From Diplodia intermedia (Eukaryota; Ascomycota; Dothideomycetes; Botryosphaeriales; Botryosphaeriaceae), in NCBI GenBank assembly GCA_021495925.1, contig JAKEKT010000114.1, positions 1 to 64,000 of the forward strand: a stretch of 64,000 nt of DNA. The letters are read 5' to 3'. The translations under genes and the position numbers were made by a program. Below are positions 1 to 11,600 of the stretch, in pieces (the stretch's first letter is position 1; every line of letters begins with the position of its first letter). The notes beneath the pieces are model-generated. The model made no database searches and was not told the origin of the DNA. It saw nothing but the letters and a program-made list of their open reading frames with translations.

Positions 1-153
1 GATCTCGCCAAATACGCGCAACGCCGCACCGTCACCGCGCCCGACGGCCACAGCCAGCTCCCCCTCCTCCACCACCGCCCCCAACTAGAGTCGTTCCGGC
101 GGCAGAGGCAGGAGCATCGGCCCGCATGGACGCCTTGTCCCAACCCTGCTTGA
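1..153 (+). CDS. possible C-terminal end of a truncated plus-strand gene
   Basis: Frame 1 is open from the window edge to a TGA at 151-153, giving about 50 residues that begin DLAKYAQRRTV and finish TPCPNPA. The composition (Arg, Pro, His, Gln) fits a low-complexity tail but no domain is visible. The rest of the gene would lie upstream of this window. If real, it is convergent with the minus-strand gene ending at 2347. The call rests only on an open frame of 50 codons in GC-rich DNA, so chance is a serious alternative. Confidence 0.3.
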   Translation, partial: DLAKYAQRRTVTAPDGHSQLPLLHHRPQLESFRRQRQEHRPAWTPCPNPA

Positions 154-979
154 CGACGACCTCCCAGCGGATGCGCCGGAGAAGCACCAAATACGATCGA
201 GAAGAGCACGCCTGAGCCGCCGCCCAAGGTTTCCCTATGCCGTCCGAGCAGAGGCCGGCCGGAAGAAGAAGAAGAATGGCGCCGAGGAGGATCGTGAGGA
301 GGCATCACGGCAAGCTGCGGCCCTCTCCGGGGGAGGGTTCATCCATGGAACATCGCGAGCGTACGGACGTATGTACATACATACATCCATACCCGCGCAA
401 CCCATGCCGACGACGAGAAAAAAAGCCGCGAGATATGTACATACCCCGTTCAACACGCCTCCGCAAAGGCTCTCCCCAACGGACCAGCGCGCGCAGCTCT
501 GGACTCTGCAAACCGGCAGATTTGCAAAATCGTCCCCCCCGTTATCCTCGGAAAACAACCACCACATAACCATCACAACAACGACAAAAAAGAAAGTTCA
601 TCGCCCCGTCGCCCATCATCTGCAAAAAAAAAGGGCAGGACGACACCAGTGCCATCACCACCTCCGCCCCCGACGACAGTACCTACATACACTACAAACC
701 TCCGACAAAAACGACATGACGCTGCCCTGCAACCGACCCAGACCCAGGCCCCCCACACAAACGTCGCGCGGGCGATAATCCATGTCAACTCAACCCCCAA
801 CCCCCAAACGAGGCAAACACCCGAAGCTCCGAAAGCAGGGACCCGACCCGACGTCGCCATACGTAATAAATTATTTTCGTTGTTGTTCCGAGACATACAC
901 TACACTACACACGATTCATCTCTTTTCCCCCGTACGTACGTTAGCTTCGCCACCCTTGCGGTGACGTCAATTCCCCCGG

Positions 980-1000
980 AAGAGAGAGAGAGAGAGAGAG
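980..1000. repeat. (AG)n microsatellite
   Basis: An uninterrupted AG dinucleotide run of about ten units, followed by a further short GAGAGA run. Confidence 0.9.
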
Positions 1001-1371
1001 TTGAGAGAGACCTGGAACGTGATGGATGCATGCATGCATGGATGTGGAGGGTGGGTGGATGTCGGACCGGCAGCACAACAGCGGGATGGATGGATGATTG
1101 ATGGATGATTGATGATGATCCCCCTCCCCCGTACCTACATACCTACGTATGTACCCTGGTTTTTCTTCTGCTCTTCGGGGTCGAAGCGAGAGGGAGAGAG
1201 GTAGAGAAAGTCCTTACCGTGTGCGTTTCAGACTACCAAGTTGACCGGTTGCATGGGGATCGTCGGGACGACGGGAAAAAAGAGAGGGACCGCACCACAC
1301 ACACCCCGGGCGTTTGCGTCAATCGCCGTGTTGATGACATCGATTGTGGAGATGCCCGGGCGTGGTGACTG

Positions 1372-1403
1372 CCACCACCACCACCACCACCACCACCACC
1401 ACC
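1372..1403. repeat. (CCA)n microsatellite
   Basis: About ten perfect CCA/CAC trinucleotide units in non-coding DNA. The His and Val runs seen in overlapping frames are artefacts of this repeat. Confidence 0.9.
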
Positions 1404-2346
1404 GCCAATTCTTCACGAGAAGAACGCGACGTGGTCGCTCGTTTTCCGAAAAATCCGAAAGACGAGCGAGCGGGTGCAGTAGTAGCGAGAGAGAGAGAGC
1501 AAACTCGAGACGCGGTAAGAAACCCGTCATAGACGCCAATCGGAAGCAGGAACCAAACAAAAAAAAGGTACAATCGAAATCGTAAAGATTTCGGGGTTTG
1601 TGCCAAAAAAAAAAATAAGAGATCTTGTTCATGTTTGCTTTCGCTCTTCTATGTGGTGACCATTTTTGGTTCGCCGTCGTTCACATTTCCCCTCACCTCC
1701 TTCCCAATCGTTCAAAAAAACAAAAAATCGGCCTTCCTTTACAACTGGTCCCCGCCCCTTTCCCTCCTCCCGCGTTCCCTGCTCGCGCGTAGCTTTCTCT
1801 CTCGACCCGTTTCGGTCAGGACAGTAGAAGAGTGGTTTCGTACAAACGGCCAGCAGCCTAGATGCCAATCCAACTGGGCGCGTGGATTGTGTTGTCGATA
1901 GTGTGGTGTAGTGATTGTAAAAAGTGAGGAAGAAGTATGGATGGGTGTGTGGCGTATGTCGGTAGCAGCATTAGGTAAGATGTAAGTAGTAGTAGTAGTA
2001 GTTTTAAAAAAACGAGATGTGGTGGGTAACGAGCAATTGAAAAGGGAGAACAAGCCCAACAAAAAATAACAAAGTACAATCGATATCGGATCGAGGTTTC
2101 CGCCTGCAAACTAAACAAGCGAAGTGGAAGGACGATGTACGACTGCGGTATGCGCCTTTTAAGGATGGCTCGGGATCATGCACAACGGCGAGCGACGCCG
2201 GGAGTTGCTAGAACAACCCCAGCCCACGAACAAGATGGTGAGGGAGATTTAACGCCGTGAACCCGCGACGGGGTTGGGTAGTAGTAACAGATGGCTGCAA
2301 ACGAACCAACGAACGAACAGAAATCACACAAAAAGGGTATCCCAGA

Positions 2347-3832
2347 TCAGAAGTTTTGCGCAATGCCCGAGTTGCCAGCCGGCGGGTAGTGCGCTGGGTT
2401 CTCGATCCGCGTGTTCCGTCTGGCCGCCACATTCTGCACAACCGGCTGGCCATCATATCCCGGATTGTATGCTTGGTAGTAGCCGTTGTCGGCGTAGTAG
2501 TCCTGCGGATTGTTCATCTGCATGTGGCCGTTTTCCGAGCTGTCCGACCGACCCGTGGCCGAGTACGACGATGAAGCGTTCGAGGGTCCACGGTGGATGT
2601 CCGAGGCGCGTTTGTTGGTGACAGGTGCTGCGCCCAGTGCGCCAATGCCTTCCGAATCCATCGTCTCCCGGCGGTGCATCAATGGATCTCCAGAGTCCGC
2701 GTTGCTGGGGTTCGTGGGCGAGCCGGGGCTGTGCTGATAACCGCCAGGCTGGCTGCCTGTGTCCGAGAAGGCAGTCAATCCACCGGAAATGGTCGTGGAC
2801 GCCTTGCGGTTGGTGGATGCCTGGGTGGTGTTGCCCCAGCCGCGGTAGCCGCTGGAATCCTCCGCCATTTCCGAGCCTCCATAGCCTCCGACAGCCGGGA
2901 GCGTGGGGTCGTGGTTCGGGTTGAAGCCATACTCCTCGACCTCCTTCCTCCGGTCCTCCTCGGCCATCTTCCTTTGCTTGCGCTTCCTCCAGAAAAAGAT
3001 ACCGGCCGCAACGAGCAGAGCAACGACGACGACCGGAACGACGACGGCGACCGCAGTCTTTCCACCCGTCGAGAGGCCACCGCTGTTGTCATCGGAGCTA
3101 CCGCCGTTGGATTGGAGCGATGCACCTTCGGAGCTAGACGCAGAAGCCGAGTCGCTGCCGGACGTGCCAGTGGGGTCGGAAACGCTTGTGGCGGTGACAG
3201 TAACGATGACCGGGCCAGTATTAGTGCCAGTGCCACTGGCCGACTGTGTAACGACAGAGGTGTACACAGTGGTGCTCGGGGTTCTCGTCGTGGTTTGCGA
3301 AGAGGACGACTCGGAGGATTCGGATGATTGGGTGGTGGCAGCTGCTTCCGAAGTGGCGGTCGTCGTCTCTGCAGCTGCGGTGGATGAAGCGGGAGCGGAA
3401 GTAGAGGTGGAGGGTTGGGTTGTGGAAGTAGGGGCCGTGGAGCTCGTTGGGGCCTCAGACGAGCTCGGGGCAGCGGATGAAGTCTGCGCCTCTGATGAGG
3501 ATGGTTCTACGGAGGAGGAGGGTGCGCTGCTGGTAGCACTGCTGGCAGCACTACTTACAGCACTGCTGGGAGCACTGCTTGTAGCACTACTGGTTGCAGC
3601 TGCAGCCGAAGAGGACAACGAAGGAGAGGTGCTACTAACCGCCGACGACGACGACGGAACAACGGACGACGTGACGGAGGAAACGACAGAGGAGACGTCC
3701 GACGTGACCGACTGCACGGCCGACGAGACGGGGTCGCTTGCCGCCGACGTGACGGGCGTCGCGATGTTAGCTGGGAGGGGTGATCAGCGAGTGCAGCAGG
3801 CCAGAGGAGCGGGGCAGGTTACGGGTGGTCAT
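2347..3832 (-). CDS. Ser/Thr-rich single-pass membrane protein (Mid2/Wsc-like architecture)
   Basis: Two exons: 3832-3823 and 3770-2347, joined across a 52-nt GT-AG intron (3771-3822, branch CTGAT). The product is 477 aa. The long exon has no suitable ATG of its own; the upstream ATG at 3832 supplies MTTPNIATPV. Residues about 10-230 are an extracellular stalk very rich in Ser, Thr and Ala, expected to be O-mannosylated. A hydrophobic segment (VAVVVPVVVVALLVAAGIFF) is followed by a stop-transfer stretch WRKRKQRK, then a cytoplasmic tail of roughly 200 residues with many Ser, Gly, Asn and Tyr. This is the architecture of fungal wall-stress sensors such as Mid2, but no WSC cysteine domain and no clear signal peptide are visible. 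The role is inferred from architecture only. Confidence 0.75.
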
Positions 3833-6009
3833 GATTATGGACGACACTCAGGCCGGGTGAGTGCGTGGAGAGAGACGGATCGGGGCCGGCGACGGGGGTA
3901 GAAGTTGGTGCAGCTCACGGCCGGTGGAGTCGCATGTGCATGTGGAATGGAATGAAGGGGCGCGGAATCAGGTGGCAGCAATGTATGTACACGAAGAAAG
4001 GGGATTCGGTATGCTGCGCTCGGTCGGGTGGTTGAGTGGTGGTCGCTGCAGGTCCGCAGGCGATGGGCCTGAGGAGTGGGAGCGTGGGAGCGGGAGAGCA
4101 GGCTGGCTGGGCGCGCTGCTTGGAAGTCGGCCAGAAGCGCCGTCCTGTTTCGTGACGACGGCGTTATACTGGATCGGGATGCCGGCAATTTTGCGTGCTG
4201 CTAAACGATATGCGCGGACGGGGGTCCTGGCGGCGTTGGCCAAGCGGGGAGCTGGTGTGCGAGCAGCGCGAGACAGCTGCCAGATAAGTACAGCGGCGCC
4301 CGTTTCCTCAGCGCTGCCTCTCGTCGCTTTTAGCACGCCGTCAGCCGCCGACAGAGCCCGCCGCAGCCCCAGGGGCCCTTGATTCGCCCGCGATAGATCT
4401 CCTGGCCTAGCGCGCCGCTGGAGGCTGAGGCCCGCCCGGCAAACTGCGATCAGCGCCCGCCCTGCGCAACCGCTGCCCACCGTCGCTGGGGACGTGGCCG
4501 TGGTATTCACGCCGTACTGCTGACAACGCGAGCGGCGTGTTGTATCGTGCGCGTCGCCGCCGTCGCAATCTCGCTTCTTGCACGTGAGGCAGCTGCGCAG
4601 GCTGCGCACACGGTTGAGAGTTGAGCGCCCGGCAGGCGCGCTAGCTTGGCGGGCGCCGTGATTAGCCACTCTAAAAACGGACACGAAAGCCCGGAGCGGA
4701 TGCGACTCTGCGCACGCTGCGACACTGCGACACTGGAAACTTCGTAAAAAACCCTTCTCCGCCAGTCATCCTCGCCCGTGACGGCCCTGATGACGAGCGC
4801 GCCCCCGCACCAGCGCCTCCGCGACACCGCTCCCGTGCTGCCGCCCACTGTGCCCACCGCCCCGGCGTGGCATGCGCGACGACGCCTGAGTTCGCGCCGG
4901 AGCCGTGCGCGATCGCAATGCTGGCCCAGCTCGCCGGAGTGCGCCCTTCCATCACGACCGAGGTTGTGGCCGCCGCTGACGTGCGCCGTATCCATCACTG
5001 AGGCCCGGCTGGCCTCTGCGCCCGGCTGGTCGGCCACGCTGGGTGGGGGGAGGTGGGATCAGCTTATCCGTCCGCGGCAACAATCGCCGCCAGCCCTAGA
5101 AGATCGTTCCTATTGGAAAGGCCAGGTCGGTGCGCTTGCTCTCCACACCCAAGTCACCGCATCTGGAGCCGCGTGCCGCCCTGTTGACGGCGGGCGGGCA
5201 AGCAATCGTCACGGGCTTGCGCGCGCTGGATAACCATCTCTGTGCGACGGTGAACTGCAGCTAGCTCCTGGGGATGCCCAGATCTGGGAATTGACTGGGC
5301 CGATCTTATCACGGCTAATACCTTGCCGTTTGTCGCCCATGCAGCCGCTGCGCGGCCAACAAAATCTCACCCACCCTTGCCCAGGCATCTGGTCATCGGC
5401 CTTTGGTGGGGAGTCTGGCCCTTCCATATCCATGCTGTGGGCAAACGGCTCGCGTGGCTGAGCTGGCGGATGCTGCCGGTGGCCAGTTATGCGTTGGGAT
5501 CCTCGAAGCCGTACCGAATATGCAGAGTATCGGTCCGGCGGTATCCTTCCATTCCTTTCCAGACGGATGCAGTAGAGGGAGAATAGAGGGTCCAGCGGTC
5601 TCAATGTTAAGCATGAGCAGCATCAGGTGAGAAGCGGGTGCCGATACTATCTATCGTCAGGCTCCACTTCATTAAACTTTTTAGGTTTGTCGAAATTGCC
5701 TACGCAATGTCGTGTGCTCAACAAGCTTTAGGCTCCGCGTTTGGTTGTGGCGTTGTGGCTCAACGGCTACGCCTAAGCGTATAGTAGAGCGCCTACTATA
5801 ACCAATAACCTTGAAGAACCGCTTCTTAATTTATTGTAGTTTCATGTCGTCATATAGCCATTCCAATGCCATGACTTCTCCGCAACGATTGCTTGCCGGA
5901 TCAGGCCAAAGAATGGAGATTGAACGGCCCAGCCCACCTTTGAGTTTCGCGCCAACGATTGTCTTGCCAGATCGGGTCAGAGTTGAGAGCGAACAGCCAC
6001 AGTCCAGCT
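3833..6009. other. intergenic; GC-rich with an AT-rich island at 5640-5870
   Basis: This lies upstream of the Mid2-like gene and downstream of the HVA1-type gene. Long frames occur on both strands at 3.9-5.2 kb, but they overlap one another, carry no domain and look like GC-bias artefacts. The stretch 5640-5870 is clearly AT-richer than its surroundings and holds the hairpin at 5780-5800. No gene is supported. Confidence 0.5.
5780..5800. repeat. 8-bp inverted repeat (hairpin)
   Basis: TATAGTAG at 5780-5787 and CTACTATA at 5793-5800 are perfect complements separated by five bases. The hairpin sits inside an AT-rich island. It could be a relic of a mobile-element end or chance. Confidence 0.5.
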
Positions 6010-7122
6010 TTACTCCTTAGTCAGATTGTTCAGCGTCCCGGGGTTGTGTGCGACGGGCTTGCCCTTTTGATCGGTGAAGAGAACCTAAGCATATTATCCG
6101 CATCAGCCCTTGCATCCAGAAGCCCAGGTAGCACCGCCAGAGAGGTACACCCGTCATGCAGAAAGCCTCTCAGCACTGATGAAAAGGAAGAGCCGCATGA
6201 CCATCGTCTTGGAGTCTCACACGTCCCATCAGAGACGGTACCCTTGGAGACAGCATGGCGGCCTCGTCCCAAGCAGCCGTTGCGGGGGGCCGATGGGAAA
6301 AAGCCAAAAAGCAAAGCAAGCCAACGGGAGAGCAACAGCGCCCCCTTTGCATCTGTACCACACCAACCACGCGCCTTTTACCAACAACAAAAACTCACCT
6401 TGGGCGGATTCTTCACGTCAGCATCCTCAGCCTCTTTCTGCGTTGTCACTACGGCCTCGACCTATTCTGCTCGTCAGCCTCAGCGCCACCAACTCCCCGG
6501 CATGTCAGCCCCCACCGCCTCTTGTGTTTCAGCCGGTCCCGGCGCGCGCGAGATTTAGGTTTCACAAATGGAAAAAAAAGGAGAGCAAAACAGGCCAGGT
6601 GGGCTGAGAGGCGGGGGAGTTCGATCGTATGGACAGGAATGGGCCGAAACGTGCGTTGGTGCGACGGGGGGTCTGCATGCGTCCCCAAGAAAAGTCAAAC
6701 AAAACGGAAAGGTCAGGGTGCCACAGGCGCTTATCGTGAAGTTCGTCGCATGGTTGTTAGTTATGTCTTCTTCGCGGACGTGACGGGACGGGGCGCGCCA
6801 GATCCTCAGGTATGTAACCGCCTGGTTGGCGTGGGTCGCGGCGTCGGGCACGAAACACAGGAGAAACGCACGTGAACCAGTAGGTAACCAGAGAAAGGCT
6901 TTTTGAGAGCGATGATCGCAAAGGAAGCAAAAGAAAAAGGAAAAAGCAAATACGAAAAATATGCGGGCGAGGGATTATCGAACAAAACGCCCGTGGGCAA
7001 ATGAGAGTACTCACATCGCCTTCGTGGCGACCGCCTCTGATCCTGGTGTAGACGTGGTCGCCCTCGTCGATGGGCTGGCCCTCCTTCGACTTGACCGGCT
7101 GCTGCTGTCGCTCGGCTGCCAT
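6010..7122 (-). CDS. small HVA1 / TUDOR-like (DUF2945-type) protein, three exons
   Basis: Exons 7122-7015, 6461-6399 and 6084-6010, separated by GT-AG introns of 553 and 314 nt. All three junctions are phase 0 and the product is 80 aa. Exon 1 gives EGDHVYTRIRGGRHEGD, exon 2 ends DVKNPPK, and exon 3 starts VLFTDQKGKPVAHNPGTL. This order (GD-V.W/Y...GG...G.V, then KNPPKV, then a DQ.G..VAHNP.TL tail) is that of the small fungal and bacterial family called hypervirulence-associated protein, TUDOR domain. Its biochemical role is unknown to me beyond the family name. The start at 7122 has a strong ACCATGG context, and an in-frame ATG at 7206 could add 28 residues. Branch-like CTGAC and CTGAT precede the acceptors. 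The introns are unusually long for so small a coding sequence. Confidence 0.8.
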
Positions 7123-7856
7123 GGTGGTGGTGTCGAAGCGCGCTCGGGACTCGTCGATCTTTCGGGAAAATTCTCGGTTCGCTCGCCTGTTGAAGTTGGT
7201 GATCATTGAATAATACGATGCGTTGTTCGATGTTTGTGCGACTGCGCTTGACTCGCGGCTCCCGTGCGAAAAATCCAGGAGACTCGACGTGGCAACGGTT
7301 TAAATCTCGAATGGGAGCATGACTCCATTCTTTGCGTGCTGTCATGTAGCGTTTGTTGTGTGTGAGTGACGTATGATCGTTGACAAGGATGATCCGCAAG
7401 CATTGGCATGTTGGCAAACATCGCGATGCGGCGTAGAACGTAAACACAACATCACTGCCAAAACAAGCGAGTATTTGTAAGCAAAGGTCTTTTTAATTTT
7501 TGGTCCCCTTCAAAGAGGAGGAAAAATCTACAATATCTACAGCGAATGGCAATAGCAATGCGAGACTTGCTGAGGGATGAGGGATGCCGTGTGCGCAACG
7601 TGTGGCAGACGCATGTCAGTGTAGGATGCACTGCACCCGACAACAGCCCGCCAAAAAGAAGCGAAATTTTGCAAAAAAAAAGTGTGAAAGCCACCAGGTT
7701 TTGGGACCAATGCACCGTTTCCTTCCCAATTCCAGATGATATCCAATCGTAACTCGTAAAGCTGCGCTGGACTAGCCGCGCTGCATATGTGAAGGTATTC
7801 GTCGAGGAGGCCCCAAGTTGGCAAGCGGCAATCCGGATCGCGGCCTAATGCGCGAT
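7123..7856. other. intergenic between RlpA-like gene and HVA1-type gene
   Basis: Contains the 3' flank of the RlpA-like gene and the promoter and leader of the HVA1-type gene. Poly-A/T tracts occur near 7490-7530 and 7670-7685. No further gene is seen. Confidence 0.5.
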
Positions 7857-8693
7857 CTAGTCGAAGTGCCAGGTCATGCCGGAGATGCGGCCGACACCGA
7901 GGTCGCCGGTAAGAGCCTCGAAGACGGGAGGAGAGAGATCAATGTCCCACTCGCCGTTGCAGCCGGGGCAGCTGTCGACAAGGGTGGCAGTGGTGGTCTT
8001 GCCGTTGTACTCGAGGGTGATCTTCTTGCCGCAGATGTCCGACTTGTAGGTGTTGAAGGTGGAAGACTTGAGGGCAACAACGGACTCAGTGTCCCAGTGC
8101 TGGGTGCCGCAAGCGGCATAGGCGCCGAGGGTGTTGTACCAGGTAGCCTCGCAGTCGTCCTTGTCACCGGCAAGGGCGCCGGTCAGGCTGCTGGAAGAAG
8201 TGTCTTCAGCGGCGACAACAGCCGAGGAGGTGGGGACGGCAGAAGGAGTGGCCTCAGTAGTCGGGGCGACGTAAGTGGAAGTGGGAGAGGGAGCCTCGGT
8301 CGTAGGCGGAGGAGGAGGAGGAGTGTAGGTCGAAGTGGGAGTCTCGGTCGTGGTGGGAGCCGGGGGAGTGTAGGCCGAGGGAGTAGACGAGGTAGAGGGC
8401 TCCTCAGTGGTAACAGGGGCCTCGGTGCTCGTGGGCTCCGGGGTAGGAGTGTAGACGGAGGTGTTCTTGGTGGTCGTCTCGGTCGTGAGCTCCGGGGTGG
8501 GAGTGGGAGTGTACTCCTGGACCTCCTCGGTGGGGTCAACCCAGACAGTGGTGGTCTGGACGACGGTCTCGACAACCTCGGCGGTGTGGGTGACCCAGAC
8601 GAGGTCACGCTTGGCCTTCTGCTCGAAGTGCTTGTAGGGAGCAGCGGCGGCGAAGCCGAGGAGGGAGAGGGCAACAATTCCGGTAGCCTTCAT
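7857..8693 (-). CDS. secreted double-psi beta-barrel (RlpA/expansin-like) protein
   Basis: Intronless, 278 aa, true ATG at 8693. Residues 1-18 (MKATGIVALSLLGFAAAA) form a signal peptide, followed by a short region with KR that may be a Kex2 site. Residues about 55-170 are a Thr/Pro/Ser-rich stalk with repeated TPTPE and TTTE motifs, likely O-glycosylated. The C-terminal about 95 residues match the double-psi beta-barrel fold: ATWYNTLGAYAACG near its start, the paired cysteines of SDICGKK and DSCPGC, and the DIDLSPPVFEAL helix with its conserved Asp. Fungal relatives (barwin/expansin-like, riboflavin aldehyde-forming-enzyme-like) are wall-associated or secreted. Whether this one binds polysaccharide is inference. 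No catalytic claim is made. Confidence 0.88.
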   Translation of the reverse strand: MKATGIVALSLLGFAAAAPYKHFEQKAKRDLVWVTHTAEVVETVVQTTTVWVDPTEEVQEYTPTPTPELTTETTTKNTSVYTPTPEPTSTEAPVTTEEPSTSSTPSAYTPPAPTTTETPTSTYTPPPPPPTTEAPSPTSTYVAPTTEATPSAVPTSSAVVAAEDTSSSSLTGALAGDKDDCEATWYNTLGAYAACGTQHWDTESVVALKSSTFNTYKSDICGKKITLEYNGKTTTATLVDSCPGCNGEWDIDLSPPVFEALTGDLGVGRISGMTWHFD

Positions 8694-11600
8694 TTTTGCG
8701 GTGTTTGGTAGTGCTGTAGAAGCTTGTAGAGACAGGAGTGTGCGTTCAGCGGAGTGCCGTAGGGCGGGATGAACTGGCTGGCAGTTCTGATATTGGACCC
8801 GAGCAGGGGAAATTGGACGACGGGAGTCGAGGCTGCTGCTGGAGCGCCAAAAAAGGACAGTGGTGAGATAGGATCTCGAAGGAGAGACTGTTCAAAGAGA
8901 GAACGAGGAGCTGATTGCAAACACAAGACCTTGCCTGGATAATGAGCGAACAGGGTGAGGACTCGGGGGGTATTTGAAGGTTTCCGCAGACACGAGGGCG
9001 CCGGGGGTTTTCATTGAGGTGAGCTAGGCGTTAGGCCTCAGCCTGCGGGCTGCAGCACTAGGCAGCGCGGCCTGTCAGCCCAGCGCCGGCCGGTTCGGGG
9101 AAACAGGCGCACGAGCCCCGCCGGGGACGAGCTGGCCACCCTTCGTCCACGCTTCGTATCCGCCGTCGCCGTCGCCATCGCCCTGCTGCCCAGCCCGGTG
9201 CGGCCATGGGCCACGTCAGGCCCAAGCAGCTGCCGGCACGTCACCCATTCGCTGGCCTGGTTGCGCCTGCCGCCCGCTTGCCCACCGCCCTTCCTGCTGC
9301 TTGCTGCTTCCTGGCGCTTGCTGCGTGATGCTCGGCCAAGCGCAGGTGCAGCCACTGCGTGCCTGACGCGGCGCCCCCGCTGCGCTTCGGGCCATCTGCA
9401 GTGAGCAACGGCCGCGAGCTTACGCTGTTTCACGCCTTGCTATTCCGGTGTACCTGCTGCCGTGGCCTGCAGGTGGACGGCTGACTCGGGGCGACAGCTT
9501 GGCCAATTGCGCGCCGCGCATAGACGGGGGTCCATGTGGAAGCGTGCGCCACAGGGGGGTGGATCGACGGATGCGCTCCGACCGTACCTGAAAATCCGCC
9601 CTCGTCCCGGCATGGCTGGCTTCCTGGCCCGTACCTGCGGTGTTCACCGAGACCTCAGTGCGCGGCACACAGCCCGCCGGCGTGGCTGAAGCGGCCGTAT
9701 TGGAGTATAGGTCTCGCTCTAAGACGGCCAATTTCACGGGGTGAGGGCTGCGTGACTGACGGCGACGGCGCGGACGCGTGGGCGGATGCTCCTGCGGTCA
9801 TCGACCCGCAACGGCGTTGGTCACCCGTTCCACTTGGGATTCTTCTGGACGACTGTCGCGATCTTGCGGACCGTGCGACCCACCGCGGAACTGCCAGGCT
9901 GTGTTCCATTGGATGCGCTGCCGGCGACCATGGCGAATCGCAGTGCCCGAAGCGTGCGACACACCCACTTGGCTTCCTTCGCCGCCGCCGCGACTCTCCG
10001 CTGCGCGATTTGTCGACCGGGAGCCAGGCTTGCAGCAGCCCCATGCCGCAGCTCTTCTGCCATGACGAGACTGTGCAGCGCGAAATGAGGGCGGTGGAGC
10101 CGATGCAGCGCGCGCGGAGCTGTGAGTGGCGGCTTCCAAGCCCGCCCTACGAGACTTTTTCATGGATGCGAGCGGGAACGGCAACCCGAGCGCCCACTAA
10201 GGTTATCCGCCGGGTTATCGATACCCCACAACGTGCTGCGTCTGCTCTGCAGGCCTTTCTGGAACGCTGGATGTGCCTGACTAGCATCCCAATCCGTGGA
10301 TCGCGCTTGTCAAATCCTCTCGTCGTGCCGGCGCTGACGTGCTGTCGCCCGCTGTTGAGCTGCCCGCCAAAACTGCCGGCCCTCAAGCTCCCGTCCCGGA
10401 CGCCCTCCGCCGCCAGTCCCGCCAGTGCCTGGACTCCGCCCACGGTAAACCGGCCTGACCGGTCAGAGAATCGCTGTATCAGACTCGTGCTAGCCGCCGC
10501 GCGCCTCGTGGAGTAATCACCTAAAACTCTGCAAGCCACCGCCCGCTCTTACGTCGGCTCCTCACGTGCGGGGTTGCTGCAGAAACTTTGAAGACTTTTT
10601 TTTTCTTTGTGCAGGGCGTTGAGCAGACATGCAGCTTATGCCAGATGCGGTATGACTGCTCACTGGACCACGCAGCATGCCGAGCATCTTGCCAGCCATC
10701 CCACCGGGACGTCACCTTGACACTCTCTTCGCCTTGCTCCACTGCTCCACCGGCGGCGTCCACAGCGTCGACGGGCGGTTCCTCCGGGTATTCGGCCGAT
10801 GGCTGTCGATGACCGCAATGCGGGACTCGGCTTAATTCCGCCGGACGGCGTCGAGCTGCGTGGCCCTGCCGGAGCAGCGTCGAGCTACACAGTGTTCTAG
10901 AGCCCAGGGCTGTCTCATGCCATCCTTGAACCACTCCGGGCTAACGGCCGGGGCTTGTTGATCTCTGCGGGAGAAGGGTCGGACAGAGGCGAGGTCAATC
11001 GAACAACGGGCTTCCTGGTTACTCCAGACGGACGTACTTCCTGCGGGGAATCACCCGAGCACGGCCTGATATCCACTGGAGAGCACTACAGCGTAGTCGA
11101 CATTAGGCCAACCGGGGAGGTTGGATTGAGAGACATCCCATTCTCCCCAGCCCCTCTCATGGCGCTTGCCAACGCCGAAGTTTGTTGCACGACAGGTGAG
11201 CCATTGTTCTGGGAATATCCAAATTTGGCCGTTTCATGTGTGTAGGTTGTGTTGTTGCTTTTGTTTGCGGAGATCACGCGGTCCAACATTGCAGAAAACC
11301 CATTGGATCTCCCTCGTTCAAGCTCTGGCGACATCTGCGTGTCGACATTCCAGCCACGTCCACCGCTCCAGTCTGTCCCAGATGCGGGTGCGTCGACGTG
11401 ATCCTTGATTGCCCCGCTCCCCCAACCGCCAGTGTACAACAGCATTAATGGCAAGGATTCCAGCTAAAGATGGGATGCAGCCAAGCCGGCGAAATCTATC
11501 CCCTCCAGGTTGTTGCTGTTGTCCAACTGCGCGAAATATCTTCGTCCCCATGACTCGACCCATCTGTTGAGGGTTGAGAGCCATGGCTCTGGTGGTTGCG

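Larger units (their letters stand above)
154..2346. other. intergenic, microsatellite-rich, no supported gene
   Basis: About 2.2 kb lies between two apparently convergent gene ends. It holds GTA/CATA-type repeats around 365-395, a GA run near 980-1000, a GGAT/GATT series at 1021-1115, a CAC run at 1372-1403, poly-A and poly-T tracts, and a perfect TGACGTCA palindrome at 962-969. Open frames here are short, are built on the repeats and show no domain. Confidence 0.6.

Noticed and set aside
2903..3901. 332-aa open frame antisense to the Mid2-like gene
   Set aside because: The Glu/Val/Ala composition is just the reverse complement of Ser/Thr codons; no start or domain of its own.
4000..5200. 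Several overlapping 100-240-aa frames
   Set aside because: No domain, no splice logic, both strands equally open; attributed to GC bias.
9536..10516. 326-aa plus-strand open frame
   Set aside because: Overlapped by equally long frames on the other strand; Arg/Ser/Pro/Cys composition typical of chance GC-rich frames.
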